Positions 1-13,423 are shown, counted from the first letter of the stretch. The stretch is DNA of 64,000 nt from Helicoverpa zea (GCF_022581195.2 NC_061455.1:2600120-2664119), one strand, 5' to 3'. Numbers and translations: made by a program. The notes: generated from the sequence alone by a model not told the origin.

Positions 1-1170
1 TTCGTACAATTAAGCCAGTGATACATGTTGTGGCGTGTTAATTCAGAACGGAGTTTGTTCGAATTACAGTTTTCTGAATTATTTTTTTGTGTGTGGTCTA
101 GGATAGTTCCTTGGGGTATTCTTAGTGATATTGTCATACTGTCACTTTAAAGAAAGTATGTGATCAAGTTAACTTATTTAAAAGCATGATGGGCGATTTA
201 GGGTTCTATCCAAAGAACTAAAACCGATTTATTGCATTAAGGATTCTGCTTGATACCCAAAAACGACACTATAAGTTTGTTGAAAGCTTTGTATAAATCC
301 GACAGTCAGATCCGTGAACTTTCGCAATTAAATCATATCACCATAATTTGCAACCAACTTCGTGAACCTTCGGCGTTTATTCGGCTTGCGTTCGGTGTAC
401 CACAAATCAGTCCTCACGTACATCGTATGTCGTATCCGCGGCGTTTCAAGTTTTTGATACTGTTCCGGTTACGGGAAGTGAACGGTTGACGCGACCGGAT
501 TCGGTGAAGTTTCTGAATTGCGATTCTGGTAGGACACCTGTGTCGCTGTGTACTGTGAATGCTAATTTATATCGTCGTGTAACTTTGCTTTGTAAATAAA
601 TTAATTAAGCGCTTTAATTTCTTAGTAACAATCACTGTTGTGAGCTCTTTAGTCACGTGTAAGTTGAGAAGTGAATCATTTGCCACGCATGTCTTTCTAT
701 GTACCTACCTAAATTCTTGTTTTGGTATATAGTTGTTAAATAAACCTTTTGGAATTAATAAATTAGATTATCCAAAGATGATAAACGATCTCTGCGACCA
801 AAAATAATATTCATATATACCTAGATTACACATCAACTTTCTTCCAAAATAATATTTTTTTCTAAAGCCTATTTATAATTTCACTAGAAAGTCATCTAAA
901 AAACTGTCACGGAGCCTCCGTAGTCCCGTTGTTCACACATCGCCTTGTTTCTCAGTAATGTCGGTAATCTAGTGATCGTTATCAGACGGGCGACGCATGC
1001 GCATGTTTGAACAAGTGTTGCGTACGCCTCGTTATGAGCATGACGTTTAACGGATTACTAGCTTAAACGAGTTTTATAGGCGATAGTTAAAATTTTAGGG
1101 TTTAGCCGGGGCTTGTAATGCTTCCTACAGAGAGTGAGTTATGATAAGTATAAATGTGGATGGATGGATA

Positions 1171-1330
1171 GGCAGAGGTGGGCCAAAGAAAAGATGGATT
1201 GCCTGCCTGAAAGGGGTCATAATAAAGAAGGATATGTGTGAGTGTTAGTATGACATCTGACAGAGAGGAAAGAAAGCGGAAAACATATTGCTCTGACCCG
1301 AAATAACTTGGGAACATGGCAGGAAGAAAA
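1171..1330 (+). pseudogene. LINE (RTE-type) reverse-transcriptase C-terminus, degraded
   Basis: GRGGPKKRWIACLKGVIIKK is read from 1171. After a frameshift, VSMTSDREERKRKTYCSDPK leads to a stop near 1306, followed by cttgggaacatggcaggaag. This matches the C-terminal end of lepidopteran RTE-like reverse transcriptases as I know them (G-R-x-x-K-R-W…D-R-x-x-W/R…C-x-D-P). At least one frameshift and stops are present. Confidence 0.7.
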
Positions 1331-1344
1331 TGAAAAAGAACCCG

Positions 1345-4146
1345 TTAGTTTTGCAGCAAATCTCTTAATTCAAACCCAAAATCACTCACTTCAATTCTGG
1401 TTTCCTTCACCACATTTTTTTCAAATTAATTATGCGCAGCTCACCCAACATTATCAGAAAGCTACTCCATGTTTGTTCAAGTGTCGTCTGTCGTTACGCT
1501 AACGTGTCGTCTACTGTAAGTTACGATTACAATGGCCACTCTGTTATGGCATTCTGTTTGCATACTGTTTTTTTTTGATGACGCTCCAAGACACTTGATA
1601 TAAGTGTTATGTGATTCTATTTTAAGGTGTGCGAAGTTACTGATTGACGTAATGGTCGTAATATTGTTATTACATTTGGATGACTTTTGTCCTCATTGTA
1701 TGTGCCTGCAATTTGCGTTTTAGCAGTTTTGAGGACAATTTTAAAGTCTAGGTTTTATGAAGAGTAGTTATCTTATTTTTTCTATGGCCAGTTGGATATC
1801 TATTCAAAGATTCTCCTGCTGCATTCTATATTACCTCGTTTTGCATGACTCAAAATTGCAATTCTAGGACACCACCAAAAAAACCGTCATACACAAAAAC
1901 TACCAACGTGAGTCTACAAGCGGTAAGTACAATAAGGTATAATAATTTAACCGTCAAGTGTATGCACATGCAGGTACTGATAATGTTCACACACACACAC
2001 ACACACAAGCACTAAAACAAACGTTGCGACATGGATCCATTGTTCAAACATGGCTTGTGACTAACGCGTTAAGTTTTCGTGTCGTATAGACCACCCTATA
2101 GATGACTGTTGATAAGTGACTATGGGAAAATATTAAAATAAAATTATTCACCATTATGACCTCTTGGAAGTATTGGGGTTTTTGGGAGTTGGGAATCATC
2201 ATTGAGTCTATCCTCTTACATGGAGGGGTCGACTCCTGACCCCTTATTACCAACTAAAACCTACCCAATATTCAATTCAATTAATTAATGTATTCTAAGA
2301 CGCTTACTCTTATGAACAATCTATAGCTAATGTAAGCGTTTGTAGAGCACTTTAGAAACCTACATGTGAGTAAGACCGTTGTTGAAAAGTTTAAGATGTG
2401 TATCTTAATTATTCACTTTATAGTGATGAAAGAAAGTATCAATAACAAATTAAGTTCCTTAACTTCTAGTGAAGTGCAATACGATGCCACTGAGAAATAA
2501 ATGTCAACCTTGACCGCGTTGATGTAAAGTCGGAAATAAATCCATTAGTCACTTTTGGAGTCATTGAATTTAAGAAGAATGATGAACTTAAGAATAGGTA
2601 GCTTTTAATTTATAAATAACATCATGAGTGTTATGATTGGTATGCAGTTATACAATTCAGATAAAAACATGCAGATTCTCTAGATTGTTCTTGTACTTGA
2701 AAAATATGTAGTTTTAGATTTAGTTAAAAAGTTGGAAAATTTTGGATGCAAAAAATTTATTTTTTTCTGTTCAAAAGAATTTTATCCAAAATTGTATAGA
2801 GTAAATTGTAAAGTAATAAAAATCGCGAAGTTATATCACATAGTTCACCATCACCAACAGTTTAACATTCCCGTAACTCGTACAGTTGGACTTCACCACT
2901 CCATTAAAAAAGGTGATTAAAACCCAAATCGTTTAGCATTCAACAAAAATTGCATTTTTCGCACGTTAATCCCCGAATTCGTTGTAAAGCTTCGGGTAAT
3001 AATTCCGAATGCCAACATCGTTTTGCTATCGATTCTTCGTGTTAGTACAACATGTTTAAGTTTCGCATACATTGACGGCTGTGAAGCGACACGCGAGTGT
3101 ATCGTGCGTACTAAGCGAGCCGTGTAAACGTAACAGCTTAACCACGGTAAAACGTCGAATTGGTGCGATGTGTCGCGTTAGCCGGCGGAATGTTTGGGAT
3201 TAGGGTTGTCAATGCTCAGAGTCGATACTTTTTATTATCAATTTATTCAATATAAAAATTAAAGTACATAAGCCAATAAAATTATAATAAGTTTTTCAAA
3301 TAGATACCTATAACGGTACAGCTTGTTATACGACGATATCATTACACGATATATTGTACTTATGCCATGTAGGTATATTATTACACCACAATCACTATAA
3401 AAACATTAATGACTAATGACCTAGTAAAGTACTTAAAATGCGGTTATGACGCCATTCACTGAAAGCTATGTTCATGAGCCGTTTATAGGCAGTTAACGGG
3501 TAATGGCTAACAAAACAAATGAGTACTGAATGAAAAACCCTTCAACATACGAATAAACAACGAAGTATTATTATATTGGTATTATTTTAGTTTTTGCAAT
3601 TAGAGTATTTAAGATAAAAGTGAAAGAAAAAGTGTCAAAGTATACGAGCGTTACTCGAACCTTAAGAGCAATTTTTGGCAAAAAAATAATTATCTTTGAG
3701 CCAAAATTAATAATCTCACATACATGAAAGCAGATTAACAAACGATGATTATAAATTATCGGATAAACTGAAGACGTCAAAGTATTTTTTAATATTTTTA
3801 AGCTTTGTTTTTAATAATTATGAATGTATGGCTGAACGTAGACTATAAAATTAGGTAAACTAGATTGCCACAAATAACACCCGGTACTCAAAATTAATTT
3901 AATAAAACCTGTCAAAAATTCTCTCTAACAGCCAGCCCTAACCAGTCGTATTTAATCGGCAGCGCTCTGTGATGCATCTATTCTCTTTAATCTGTGCCAT
4001 GACTGCTAAACTAGAAGCGAGGACTAATTGTAACGATTCCAGAGCTCGGCGAGATTTCTAATTTATCGCCTAACAATGGAAACTGCCTCTGTTCCCTTGT
4101 ATAGTTCACGTTTGGGAGTTGCGTACAAATTGGTTAGGACATTATA
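1345..4146. other. Intron stretch without recognised genes
   Basis: AT-rich; only the (AC)n tract and a CpG-containing patch near 3060-3190 (cgacacgcgagtgtatcgtgcg) stand out. Short ORFs at 2044-2253 and 2732-2920 look like chance. Confidence 0.6.
1988..2007. repeat. (AC)n microsatellite
   Basis: About ten uninterrupted AC units. Confidence 0.95.
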
Positions 4147-4290
4147 GGCCTTACTACAAAAACTTTAACCCCTGTTTTACACTTGTCTAAAAAAAATTTG
4201 GCTGCAAAATGAACCATATGTCAACGTCATAATTTGACATTTTTTTAGACAAGTCTTAAACTGACGTTTAAAAGTTTTTGTGGTAAGACC
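4147..4290 (+). mobile_element. Approximately 145-bp TIR MITE, copy 1
   Basis: The ends ggccttactacaaaaacttt and aaagtttttgtggtaagacc form inverted repeats. An inner inverted pair (cttgtctaaaaaaa / tttttttagacaag) makes the whole element foldable. A second copy is at 36174. Confidence 0.88.
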
Positions 4291-4944
4291 ATATGTTTTT
4301 TGGCGTGTTCTTTAGTTGCTTAGAACTACAGTGAAGTTTTGTGTTGTGAAAAAGCTTGCAATTGCTGCAATTTTTCATCACCTGTATGTGAGGATTATCT
4401 AGCTTATAAAACCCTCTATAATTTTTCAATACATACATATCTTATAATAAAATGGTTGTCCTATATTCCACTGAAGTTGGATCCTAAAATTCGCAATGTA
4501 AATTGACAGATTTGTCGTACGGAGAACGTTAACAAATGTCTTAAAATCATAAATATTTTGTCTTAGCTTTCTTGGCAAGGGTATATGTCATCTTAAATTA
4601 TTCATGCATTTTATGAATATTTAATCAAAAGAGATAATAATTTCAAAGACTGTTTCGTATCGAAATCCATGACCTACGATTTGTGTCGTAGGTCAGGGTC
4701 ACTAGAGAGAACCATTCGCAACAGTAGGTATTTATAAAAGGTTCAACTATTAAATTCATTAAATTAATTTAATTTCCAATAAAAAGTAAATACATTTATT
4801 TAAAATACCTATTATAAAACAGAATAATACATTTTTAATTAATTAGCAGTTACGTCCATTACTCAATTAGCGAATTACCGGTGTTACATACCCAAGCCTA
4901 CATTACTTTCAATGCGGTCCGAAATAATGACTACGTTAATTAAC

Positions 4945-5038
4945 GTATATAATGTATTATATATAACATATTATATATTATAATATTATATTACATATTA
5001 TAATATTATATATAAAATATTATATATTATATATAACA
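4945..5038. repeat. AT-only low-complexity tract
   Basis: Irregular tandem and inverted tatataatatta-type sequence, nearly without G or C. Confidence 0.9.
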
Positions 5039-6046
5039 TCAACATTTTGTATCAACCGCTACATGGGAAGTCATTAATTAAATATTTTATTCGTTTTATA
5101 TTGAAGTTCCGATTATAATATCATTTACTGAAACTATTAGTCGGATATTGTAAACAATTTTATTTAAATCTGTTTAATAGTTTCGGAACCTTTAAGGTAC
5201 AAACAAAAAATGATTCTACATTATTAGTGTTGAAAATTAGTATCATATTGACACACTAGCATGACTAACCTACTATCAATAAAATGCTTCAATCATTACA
5301 AGTCACAATGTTTACACAGTCGCAAAGATTCTTTCGCTGTCCATTGTTTATTTTTTATTTAGTGCGACAGACGGCTTTCATACAAACATGCAGCAATGGA
5401 ATGCGATTGTCATACAAAGTTTATTTATCCAATGTTGATGCACCCGTCATTGTTTTGGAAGTGTGCTGTTGACGGCTGATGCTCATCTTTTGGTGAGCAA
5501 GATGTCATTGTGATTGATATGTTGTAGTAACAAGGGTTTCATTGTTTCAATATAGGGCAATGTACTTCCTTCTTTGACTTGGTCTAGTTTAGGCCAGCGG
5601 TTTTACCTGCCTTCTATGGGAATTTCCCTGCGCAACCAAATAAAATGTAGCCTATAGCGTTTCGCAACAAATGGGCTATCGAACACTGAAATTAAGCGTT
5701 CAAACAAAGGTACTCTTCTGCTGAGATTAGAATGTATTGAGTAACAGTCTTCGAAAAACTTGCAAGATTACTAGCTAAGAGAATATGACTAGATTACTTG
5801 ATATGGAACTTTGTGCTGCTTGAAAGCAGTTGGTACCCAACAGTCCATTTGCAATTGCTATCGTGAGATAGCAGAAAACTTGAAAATTAAATTGGAATTA
5901 ACAGAAATATGAAATTCACCGCAATATTGCTTGTCAAAGGTTAGGAAGTTGATGATGACGACAAAACAATTCTTGGCTACTCATATTACGAAGCTATATC
6001 ATGTACTAACATTATTGTAACGTACACAGTATTGAAAAGCACCTAC

Positions 6047-6100
6047 GTATTTCAGTAGATAAGTACATGTAATGTATTTCAGTAGGTAAGTACATGTAAT
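6047..6100. repeat. 27-bp tandem duplication
   Basis: gtatttcagtagataagtac followed by atgtaat occurs twice in a row with one base difference. Confidence 0.9.
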
Positions 6101-6871
6101 GTAACGATTGTGTAATCGAATTCATTGATTACGGATCGCCGTCGATTCGGAACGAGCGAAGACTGCATGCCAAATAATGCAAGTGACGTCACAGTTGAAA
6201 GATCAATTAGCAATTCAAATTAATTATCGATATTCAACTGTTGTTCGGAGTTTGCCAGGAGAAAACATTTTCGTTGGGAATGAGGTTTTATTTTTGCTTT
6301 TGGGAAATCATCCCGCTGAACTTCTAGGGAATAAAGAAAGGATATTCAGCAGCGTTAAGGTTTAAAGGTACCTACCTAATTATTTTTGTGACATTGTATG
6401 GGTTAGTCTTTGTATAGATAGGTCATTTATTGATGCAGTTATAAACTCCTTTAAATCCGGTGGATTAGTTCCCACGATACGGGTGTGATACGACTAGAGG
6501 AAGCTAGTAATTTATTCATACTCATATACACTTTGAATCTAGATTTTTTATCGAAAGCAGGGAAAGCTGATTGATATCTCCTTAGAGAATACTTACTATC
6601 GAGTTGATCAAAAGAAGCTGTAATCCAATGTTGATTGAGCTTGTCAATTTTTCTACCTTAACAATTTTGCCCTCCCCTGCCACCAAAAAGAACATTTCAT
6701 GCGTTCAACAATGAAAACCTAATCCTCAATATTCACTCATTCGTCGTTCAATCACTCACTCACTCATTCACCCGCGAAGCGATTTGACGAAAGAATTCAA
6801 TAAAACACGACCAAACTCATCGTATTACGTTTGACCTGTTCAATCAACGAAGCATTTCTGATCAGAATAAG

Positions 6872-7102
6872 TATAGTTCGGCCATTCAGAGAATGCGTTC
6901 CTGACACGTCGCGATTGAACTGACGACGTAACTACATTCATTGATTATTGATATAATAATGTTGTTTTAATGCTCCTCAATTGTTAAAACGGTAAACAAC
7001 CAGCAAAAATATTTTTATCGTAACTGCAACGCCATTGCAAAGTTACGTCGTCAGTTCAATCGCGACGTGTCAGGAACGCATTCTCTGAATGGCCGAACTA
7101 TA
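6872..7102 (+). mobile_element. 231-bp palindromic MITE, copy 1
   Basis: Perfect or near-perfect 62-bp inverted arms (6872-6933 and 7041-7102) surround a 107-bp centre. The ends read tatagttcggcc and ggccgaactata. A TA-type target duplication fits but cannot be delimited because the ends are palindromic. The centre is identical to copy 2 in inverted orientation. Confidence 0.93.
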
Positions 7103-9939
7103 ATTGAATTTTGGTTTTCCAGACTTTGTGAATTGTTTGAATCCAATTATAAATTCGAAGGTCTGTTTAGTATTGATGATAGTGTGTCTAGGAATGTATA
7201 AATTGAGTAGTTGTTAGACTATTGTTTCGGGTGAGTAATGCGTTCTAAATTCTATAGATTGATTTTCAATGTCCAATTTTGAGAGATTTTACTATACTAC
7301 TTATATTTCTTTACTTTGAAATTCGATCATTGATGAACTATGTAACTTTCCTATGGTCTGTGTATGTCTACGGTCTATGTGACCATTCAAACGCTAATCA
7401 CACTATGACAAGCAATTCTACTCCGCAATTGTTTGTAACCTTCACCTTTTCTCTTATCATTAGAAGGAAAACATAGGGAGGAAACAATCCAATCCCATAC
7501 CTACATCCAATTTTACCTGCAGGTGAGCATTATAGACTTATTCGCCTATATTAATCACAGTCTGTCCTAATTTCATCCTCCAAGATTCCTAGAATTATCC
7601 ATAGATATACAAAGATTACACTGCAGTCTAGACGTGATCAAAATACATGTTAATGACATTTCATGCACTACGCTCTCTGTCATCGTTGATACGGCTCATA
7701 GATCTATCAACTGCATCTCAATCACCCACACTTCTAGACTGAGAGTTCAATAGTGATGCCAACTGGGATAGTCTATCCCCGACTTTAGGGTACAGAAGGC
7801 GCTCTAAAACCACCTTATAACTGTGTCAAACCACCCTATAAGGCTGTTTTGGGGCGTTTAATGTTCCCATCTTTATCGGTTAAAATGACTACCTCTATAT
7901 TTATGGAAAAAGTTACGAGTATCAACTAAATTAAGAAAAATACACTTTTGAATACATGGCGATGGTGAAAATGTAGGATTTGACAATTATTTTAAGGGGA
8001 AAAGTTTTGAACCAGTTGGCAACATTAGAGTTAAATATAACCGTTACATTTGACAGCGAGTAATTAATGGCCGTCGCTCAACTGATGTTCCTAAGAGGAT
8101 AATGCAAAAGGAAACAAAACATGTTTATTTCAGCGGCCGAGCTTTGGTTAACAATAGTGTTAATGTGTGATTTGTGTTGCGTTTAGATTAGACTAATGTT
8201 ACGAGATTCAACTACATAGACGATATTAGTATAGTAGCAATTTTTGGATTAAAGACGATTTTTTGTTAAGAGCTTACTTTGCTTACTGAGTGACTTCTTA
8301 CGATTAATGTCATTTATGATGTACGAATACCTATGTAGCTGAAATTAGTGATCACTAACGAGTCGCAGACTTTGCAGGTTTTTTTTAAACCTATTTGTCT
8401 TGACAAGTACTTCGCCATTAGGCAATTTAGTCAAAAAATAAGGAATAAAAAATAGTAGAGTGGTTTATATTTCAAGTTCGTTTCTAGGCTAGCTTTTACC
8501 GTATATGCCAAACATTTAGTTAAGGATGGAGCTGAATTTTCCTTTAGATAAAATAACTATTTAAGTACAACAGAAGTTACTCCTGTAGGTATTATAATAA
8601 CGTATATTACCTATAATAATGTATATTAAATAAACAGTATTATTCATCATTACTGTCTACAGACATATCAAAGTCTTTAATAAGATCTTAATTAGATTCC
8701 TAGAGTCTTTGAATTCTAATGAAATACCTATTTAATTTTATCCTATGTACTTGACTAATAGTCATTTATTTGAAAGTATTATTGCGTATTTTATTTGACG
8801 GATTGCATCACTGAGTGCTGTAGGTATATAAAAGATAATAGATCGATACATAGAAAGAGATGCTTTATTAGGTGCACGAAATTAGAAAGCTCTAGTAGTA
8901 CCTTAAAGTTGAAGTGTATGCGTGTATTCCCCAGGTTCGATTCCCAGGTTGGAAAATCTCATCACTGATTTTATTACAGTCATAAATCTGATCTCTTACA
9001 TAATGTAAATGTTCTATAACAGGTGTAACATCGAATGCATGAATATTCCATTGCATTATATTACAATCTACAAGAACGCTCAAAGGCACGACTGACATAC
9101 ATTAGAGACAAGGAAAGTCTACAATATTGCTAAGTTATTGTTTAACTCTAATAAGTTATGTAAAACATTAAAAGTAAGAAGTGTAGTAAACCGTAAAATG
9201 CTTTGTTTTATTTCGATAATATCTCAAGATTAATTCCGAAGACAGGCCTTGAGACGTTCGATTAGTATTCCAACAAACGAACAGTATTCCAAGAATTTGT
9301 GCAAAACTTTACTAAAACATTGTTCTTCAGTTCGCGCCAATATCGTAAATAGTGTTGCGACACAGGTATTGTTATAGTTTCCCACTAGAGGTAATTAACA
9401 AGCCGATTACGTTTTGCGGAATTCCCAATCAATTTCAAATATTTCAAGCGCTCAACTCAAATATTTAACTAAACACTAAACGAAAACCAGAAACTCGATA
9501 ACGAGAAGTCATTACAATTTTCGAAAACATTAATTTTAATTAAAATTAAATTACAACAAGAAAAGAGTTTCAAATGTTAAACAAAACTAATTATTAACCG
9601 TCCATTCCAATTTTCTCGGAACGAGACGAAAATAAAGAAAATTAAAAAAATACAAATGTCACTTAATTTCCACGGAGTTATAATATCTTACGTCAGCGGA
9701 GACGTATTGTTTTTCAGGCGGCATATCGGTCAATGCCAGACACGCTTTCCGTTTCAAAAGAGGAAAAAAATTGCAGACGACGTACAAAAACTTCAGTGGT
9801 TAAGATAGCAGCGTCAGTCATTCATACACTTTGTGTCAAGGATGATCCATCGGAGCATAAAGGCATATGACTTGGCCGACAACAGGCTAACAACACTACA
9901 ATGCACGTGTACGTAATGAATGGGGGGTTAGAACCGAAC
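7103..9939. other. Intron stretch without recognised genes
   Basis: AT-rich, no repeat landmark recognised and no RRM2-like exon on the minus strand. Confidence 0.6.
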
Positions 9940-10063
9940 CTGGTACGTGGTAGGGGGTTGGGTTCGACGGCGGTAGCCAGTAGGCGGCGCTGATGGGCGG
10001 ATAGTTGGTGCCGCTGGTCCGAGCCCCCGCCTTGCCGCGTGCGCCGCCCGCCTCGCCGCGCAT
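9940..10063 (-). CDS. bru (CELF1/2 class): Putative alternative first coding exon of the Bruno/CELF gene
   Basis: This CpG-rich minus-strand exon begins with ATG at 10063 and runs 41 codons plus one G to a splice donor (CCAG then gttcgg). It reads MRGEAGGARGKAGART and then a Pro/Tyr-rich stretch containing NYPPISAAYWLPPSNP. An in-frame ATG also lies at 10084, just after an in-frame TGA. The 10063 ATG has A at -3 and is preferred; the 10084 start would add MCCVVLR. The exon lies between the 49-nt exon and the left edge and ends in phase 1, exactly like the 49-nt exon. It could therefore join the same downstream RRM2 exon and give a protein with a new N-terminus and no RRM1. I recognise no domain. 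Its link to the CELF gene is inferred from position, strand, phase and CpG context. A separate gene or an untranslated exon remains possible. Confidence 0.62.
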
Positions 10064-10320
10064 CCTTAGCACTACACAACACATTCACATCACATGCCGC
10101 GCTCACGTCTGCATTCAACCGCGGCCGACACACAACTAAACGCGAACACTATCGGAGGTGCGCGGGCGCCGGCTCTGACGGACGATCACTCATTCCTCGT
10201 GGTGTTGTGTCACCTAGACCCCCACCCCCCCCTCGTCCCTCGGTGGCTAATGAGCTCCGTCCTGGCGCGTCATACGGATTTCAATTGCATCGCATCTATT
10301 GTGTTCCAAGTTAACATTGT
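9955..10320 (-). promoter_or_regulatory. CpG-rich island, likely alternative promoter
   Basis: GC content and CpG density rise sharply here against AT-rich flanks, with runs such as gccgcgtgcgccgcccgcc and cgcgggcgccggctc. The block covers the putative alternative first exon and its 5' side on the minus strand (10064-10320). No clear TATA box was seen on the minus strand just upstream, as expected for a CpG-type promoter. Transcription start sites cannot be located from sequence alone. Confidence 0.5.
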
Positions 10321-12201
10321 AGAGTCGTAAAGACACCTACGCGAATAATAATCGCGCGATTTATTGGGACAACAGTGTTAACACTGAAAATTGATGTCAA
10401 TGCCCTTGGTGTTATACAGTTCAAAGACAGAAATGTACATAAATGCAATAATGTAATCCATTAGTGAATCAGTATTCAAATTAAGCGATTCGTTAACGAT
10501 ATTAGGTATCTACGTATACATTACACAAATCATTTTCATACAAAGAAAAACCAATTGAAATACTAATATACCAAACATTACTATTATAATAAAATTAATA
10601 TACTTACAACAATAGCCATAATTTCAAAATAATTTTATAAATCAATACGTATTATGAGCGGTTACAAATTATATGCAGCTCAAACGCTATATATGAGTCA
10701 AGTTTATTTTGTCAGGTGGTCAACACATATTGTAGGTAAATAGATTGCAAGCTATTGCACAATAGGCGCCTAAATATAAGGCAACAAACACACCAGCGTT
10801 TTCCATGAACCTATTTTCACGTCCTAAAGTGCCTAACTACGTCTATACAGGAGGAAGAGTTTTTCTTTCACATACTATGTAGATGAAATATAGACAACTA
10901 TGCAGCTATTCTGACATCTATTAAACTAAACCGGTTCAACCACAGCAATTAACTAAAGAACTCCATTAGCAGTTATACAAATTCTATATTTATACAGCTC
11001 ACACAAAAAACAAATACAAAGTCCTAACTAAAAATAGAACAAAACAAAGAAGAAATACGTGTTTATAGTTTTACTATAAACACACCCGATCAGCTGATTA
11101 CATAATGGGCCCGAAAAACAAATCACACGCGATTAAAGGTTCGGTAGACGCCACGATACTCAGAGTATGAGAATGTTTGGTTTTGTTCCCGAGGTGTGAG
11201 GTAGCAGAGACGCGCGACTGCGATTGGTGTCGACCCATGGAAATGTACCCTAAGTGGAGGGGATTACGACAAAAAAAAAAAGACATATGCGAGATTATTT
11301 ACAGATGACACACGAATATCCTATTGCCTTGGTGATGGAAACCCAAAGATGAACCGAAGGAGACCCAACTTAGATGGGCTTTTCACCGATAGATGGAGAG
11401 ATGCAACCGTAACCAAGCATTGGGCAGAGTGCTAGTAATATCTGGCGGTACTTCTCTAGGAGACAGACTCTTCTTATTAGAATTAGTTTGAAACAATTAT
11501 TCTTATAATTGTTTATTTGTACAGAAACGCATGGCTATTTATCACCGCGTTTGCTCAAGGCGGGTTGGCTTATCCAGCCTTTTGATGTCCAAGTTTCCTG
11601 ATGATATTTTCCTTTACCGTTACAGAAGAAGGTGGGGACTTTAAAAACTGTCACGCATTACTTTAAGAAATGCTAAATACGTGTTCCGTATTTTAAAGTG
11701 CCCATAGATATGACTAAAGAGGTTTATGTTCGTATAGATTAGGCTTGCTGACTCATAGTTAGGAAAAGGGTAGAGTGTATGTTCAATAAAATCTGAATCA
11801 TCATTTGGGTTTTAAAACCACAGCACTGTCTAATTTGATAACAAAAATGTAAGATTTTGTAATACTTGTTTTTATCTATTGTCTGTAAATAGAATAGTTT
11901 TGTCTATAAATAGCAGTAAACATAATTATCGTGGTCTCTATTTCTGGTGGTTATACTTCTATTTCTTTATAAGTTATAACAGGCATAACTTAAAAATGAA
12001 TAATAATTTAATAAAATAATGAACTCTATTAAATAAATTAATATGAAGCCACTCATTCGACTATAAAACAATAACCTAGCACCGCAATAAGTACCTAAGT
12101 AAGTAATATTCAAGGCTGTACTCAGTTTTTCCTTATTTACTCAATTTGTTTGAGAAACTGCATCGATGCGCGCACGCCTCTTGATCGCACGACTAAAGTA
12201 T
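10321..12201. other. Intron stretch without recognised genes
   Basis: Only a weak LINE-like fragment at 11349-11437 was seen. An A-run at 11271-11281 follows a 62-codon minus-strand frame that looks like chance. Confidence 0.55.
11349..11437 (+). pseudogene. Possible LINE C-terminal fragment
   Basis: MNRRRPNLDGLFTDRWRDAT followed by VTKHWAEC and a stop has the Arg-Pro…Arg-Trp pattern of LINE reverse-transcriptase C-termini. The match is weak. Confidence 0.25.
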
Positions 12202-12219
12202 AGCACGCAAATCTATGCG

Positions 12220-12571
12220 AGAGCTCGTGGCAAAGTCAAAGCCGTATGGATCGATCATAAAGTTAAGCAACGCTTAGCGCGTTCAGTCCGTGGATGGGTG
12301 ACCATCTTGCCATAACGAGATCTTCAGAGTTTCGGAAGGCACGATAAACTGGTGGGTTCCGGCTCTCATTTGAATTTCTTTGGCAGTCGTTATGGGTAGT
12401 CAGAAGCCAGAAAGTGTGAAAACCAGGTTTGCCCTACTGGATTGGGTTGCCCGGGTAACTGGGTTGAAGAGGTCAGATAGGCTGTCGCTCCTTGTAAAAC
12501 ACTCAACTGGCGGTTAGACTGGAAGGCGACCCCAACATAGTTGGGGAAACGCTAGGCAGATGATGACGATA
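12220..12571 (+). mobile_element. 5S rRNA-derived SINE (HaSE3-like)
   Basis: The head resembles 5S rRNA (aaagttaagcaacgc and gtggatgggtgaccat, matching the 5S internal control region). After about 100 bp it switches to the same body and RTE-type tail as the tRNA-headed SINEs. An 18-bp target duplication with two mismatches flanks it (12202-12219 and 12572-12589). It is more diverged than the tRNA-headed copies. Confidence 0.88.
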
Positions 12572-12851
12572 AGCACGCATATCTATTCGTAGATACGATT
12601 ATATAAATAGAAACTACAAACTATTGTTCTCATACTAGCCGCTTCATTTCGTTTTACTCGCGTTTCATTTGATATTTATTGTTGGACTTAAGATTTATGT
12701 GTGAAGTTTTTTATGAAGCTGTAAACATTTTGTTGCTGTCCATACCGAGTGGATTTTATTAGTGGAATATTACAATTTGACCTTTATAATTTATGAGAGT
12801 GTATGACTGTCATATTTTTATAGTTTTTGCAAAGTTGGGCTTTCTCATGAT

Positions 12852-12955
12852 AGGACAGTCGCTACTTTTAAAGCACAGGTACCTTCTCAACTCCATCCGG
12901 TTAGACTGGAAGCCGCCCCCAACATAGTTGGTAAAAAGGCTCGGGAGATGATGAT
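12852..12955 (+). mobile_element. 5'-truncated SINE tail
   Basis: Only the last ~100 bp of the SINE body and the gatgatgatg tail are present. The flanks gggctttctcatgat and gagctttctcaatgat form an imperfect target duplication, so this is a 5'-truncated insertion rather than a deletion remnant. Confidence 0.8.
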
Positions 12956-13046
12956 GAGCTTTCTCAATGATGATAATTTTCAAATAGTCAATATAGGCAT
13001 AAAATCTGGATAACTAGAAATTTCACATATGTGTATGATTCTACAG

Positions 13047-13423
13047 TCGTGGTGGCCTAGTGGGTAAAGGACCAACCTCTCAAGTATGAGGGCGCGGGTT
13101 CGATCCCAGGTCAGGCTAGTACCAATGCAACTTTTCTAAGTTTGTATGTACTTTCTAAGTATATCTTAAACATCATTGGCTGTGTTTCGGATGGCACGTT
13201 AAACTGTAGGTCCCGGCTGTCATTGAACATCCTTGGCAGTCGTTACGGGTAGTCAGAAGCCAGTAAGTCTGACACCAGTCTAGCCAGGGGTATCGGGTTG
13301 CCCGGGTAACTGGGTTGAGGAGGTCAGATAGGCAGTCGCTTCTTGTAAAGCACTGGTACTCAGCTGAATCCGGTTAGACTGGAAGCCGACCCCAACATGA
13401 TTGGGAAAAGGCTCGGAGGATGA
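13047..13423 (+). mobile_element. SINE, full length, HaSE1-like
   Basis: The tRNA-related head carries an A box (tggcctagtgggtaaagg) and B box (ggttcgatccc). A conserved central body and an RTE-type 3' tail ending ggaggatgatg follow. A 17-bp target duplication flanks it (13030-13046 and 13424-13440, one mismatch). The HaSE1 assignment is from memory of Helicoverpa SINEs that share an RTE-like tail. Confidence 0.93.

Noticed and set aside
842..864. 23-nt match tccaaaataatatttttttctaa also at about 35851
   Set aside because: AT-rich and T-run dominated, with unrelated flanks; could be coincidence or a short repeat end.
10039..10330. Two + strand ORFs in the CpG-rich block
   Set aside because: GC-rich sequence suppresses stops in all frames; the minus-strand exon has better start, donor and phase evidence.
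12255..12310. 5S rRNA gene
   Set aside because: Only part of 5S is present and it runs into the SINE body with a flanking target duplication.
13047..13120. tRNA gene
   Set aside because: The A- and B-box region is the head of a SINE, present in four copies with the same body, and lacks a proper cloverleaf and 3' end.
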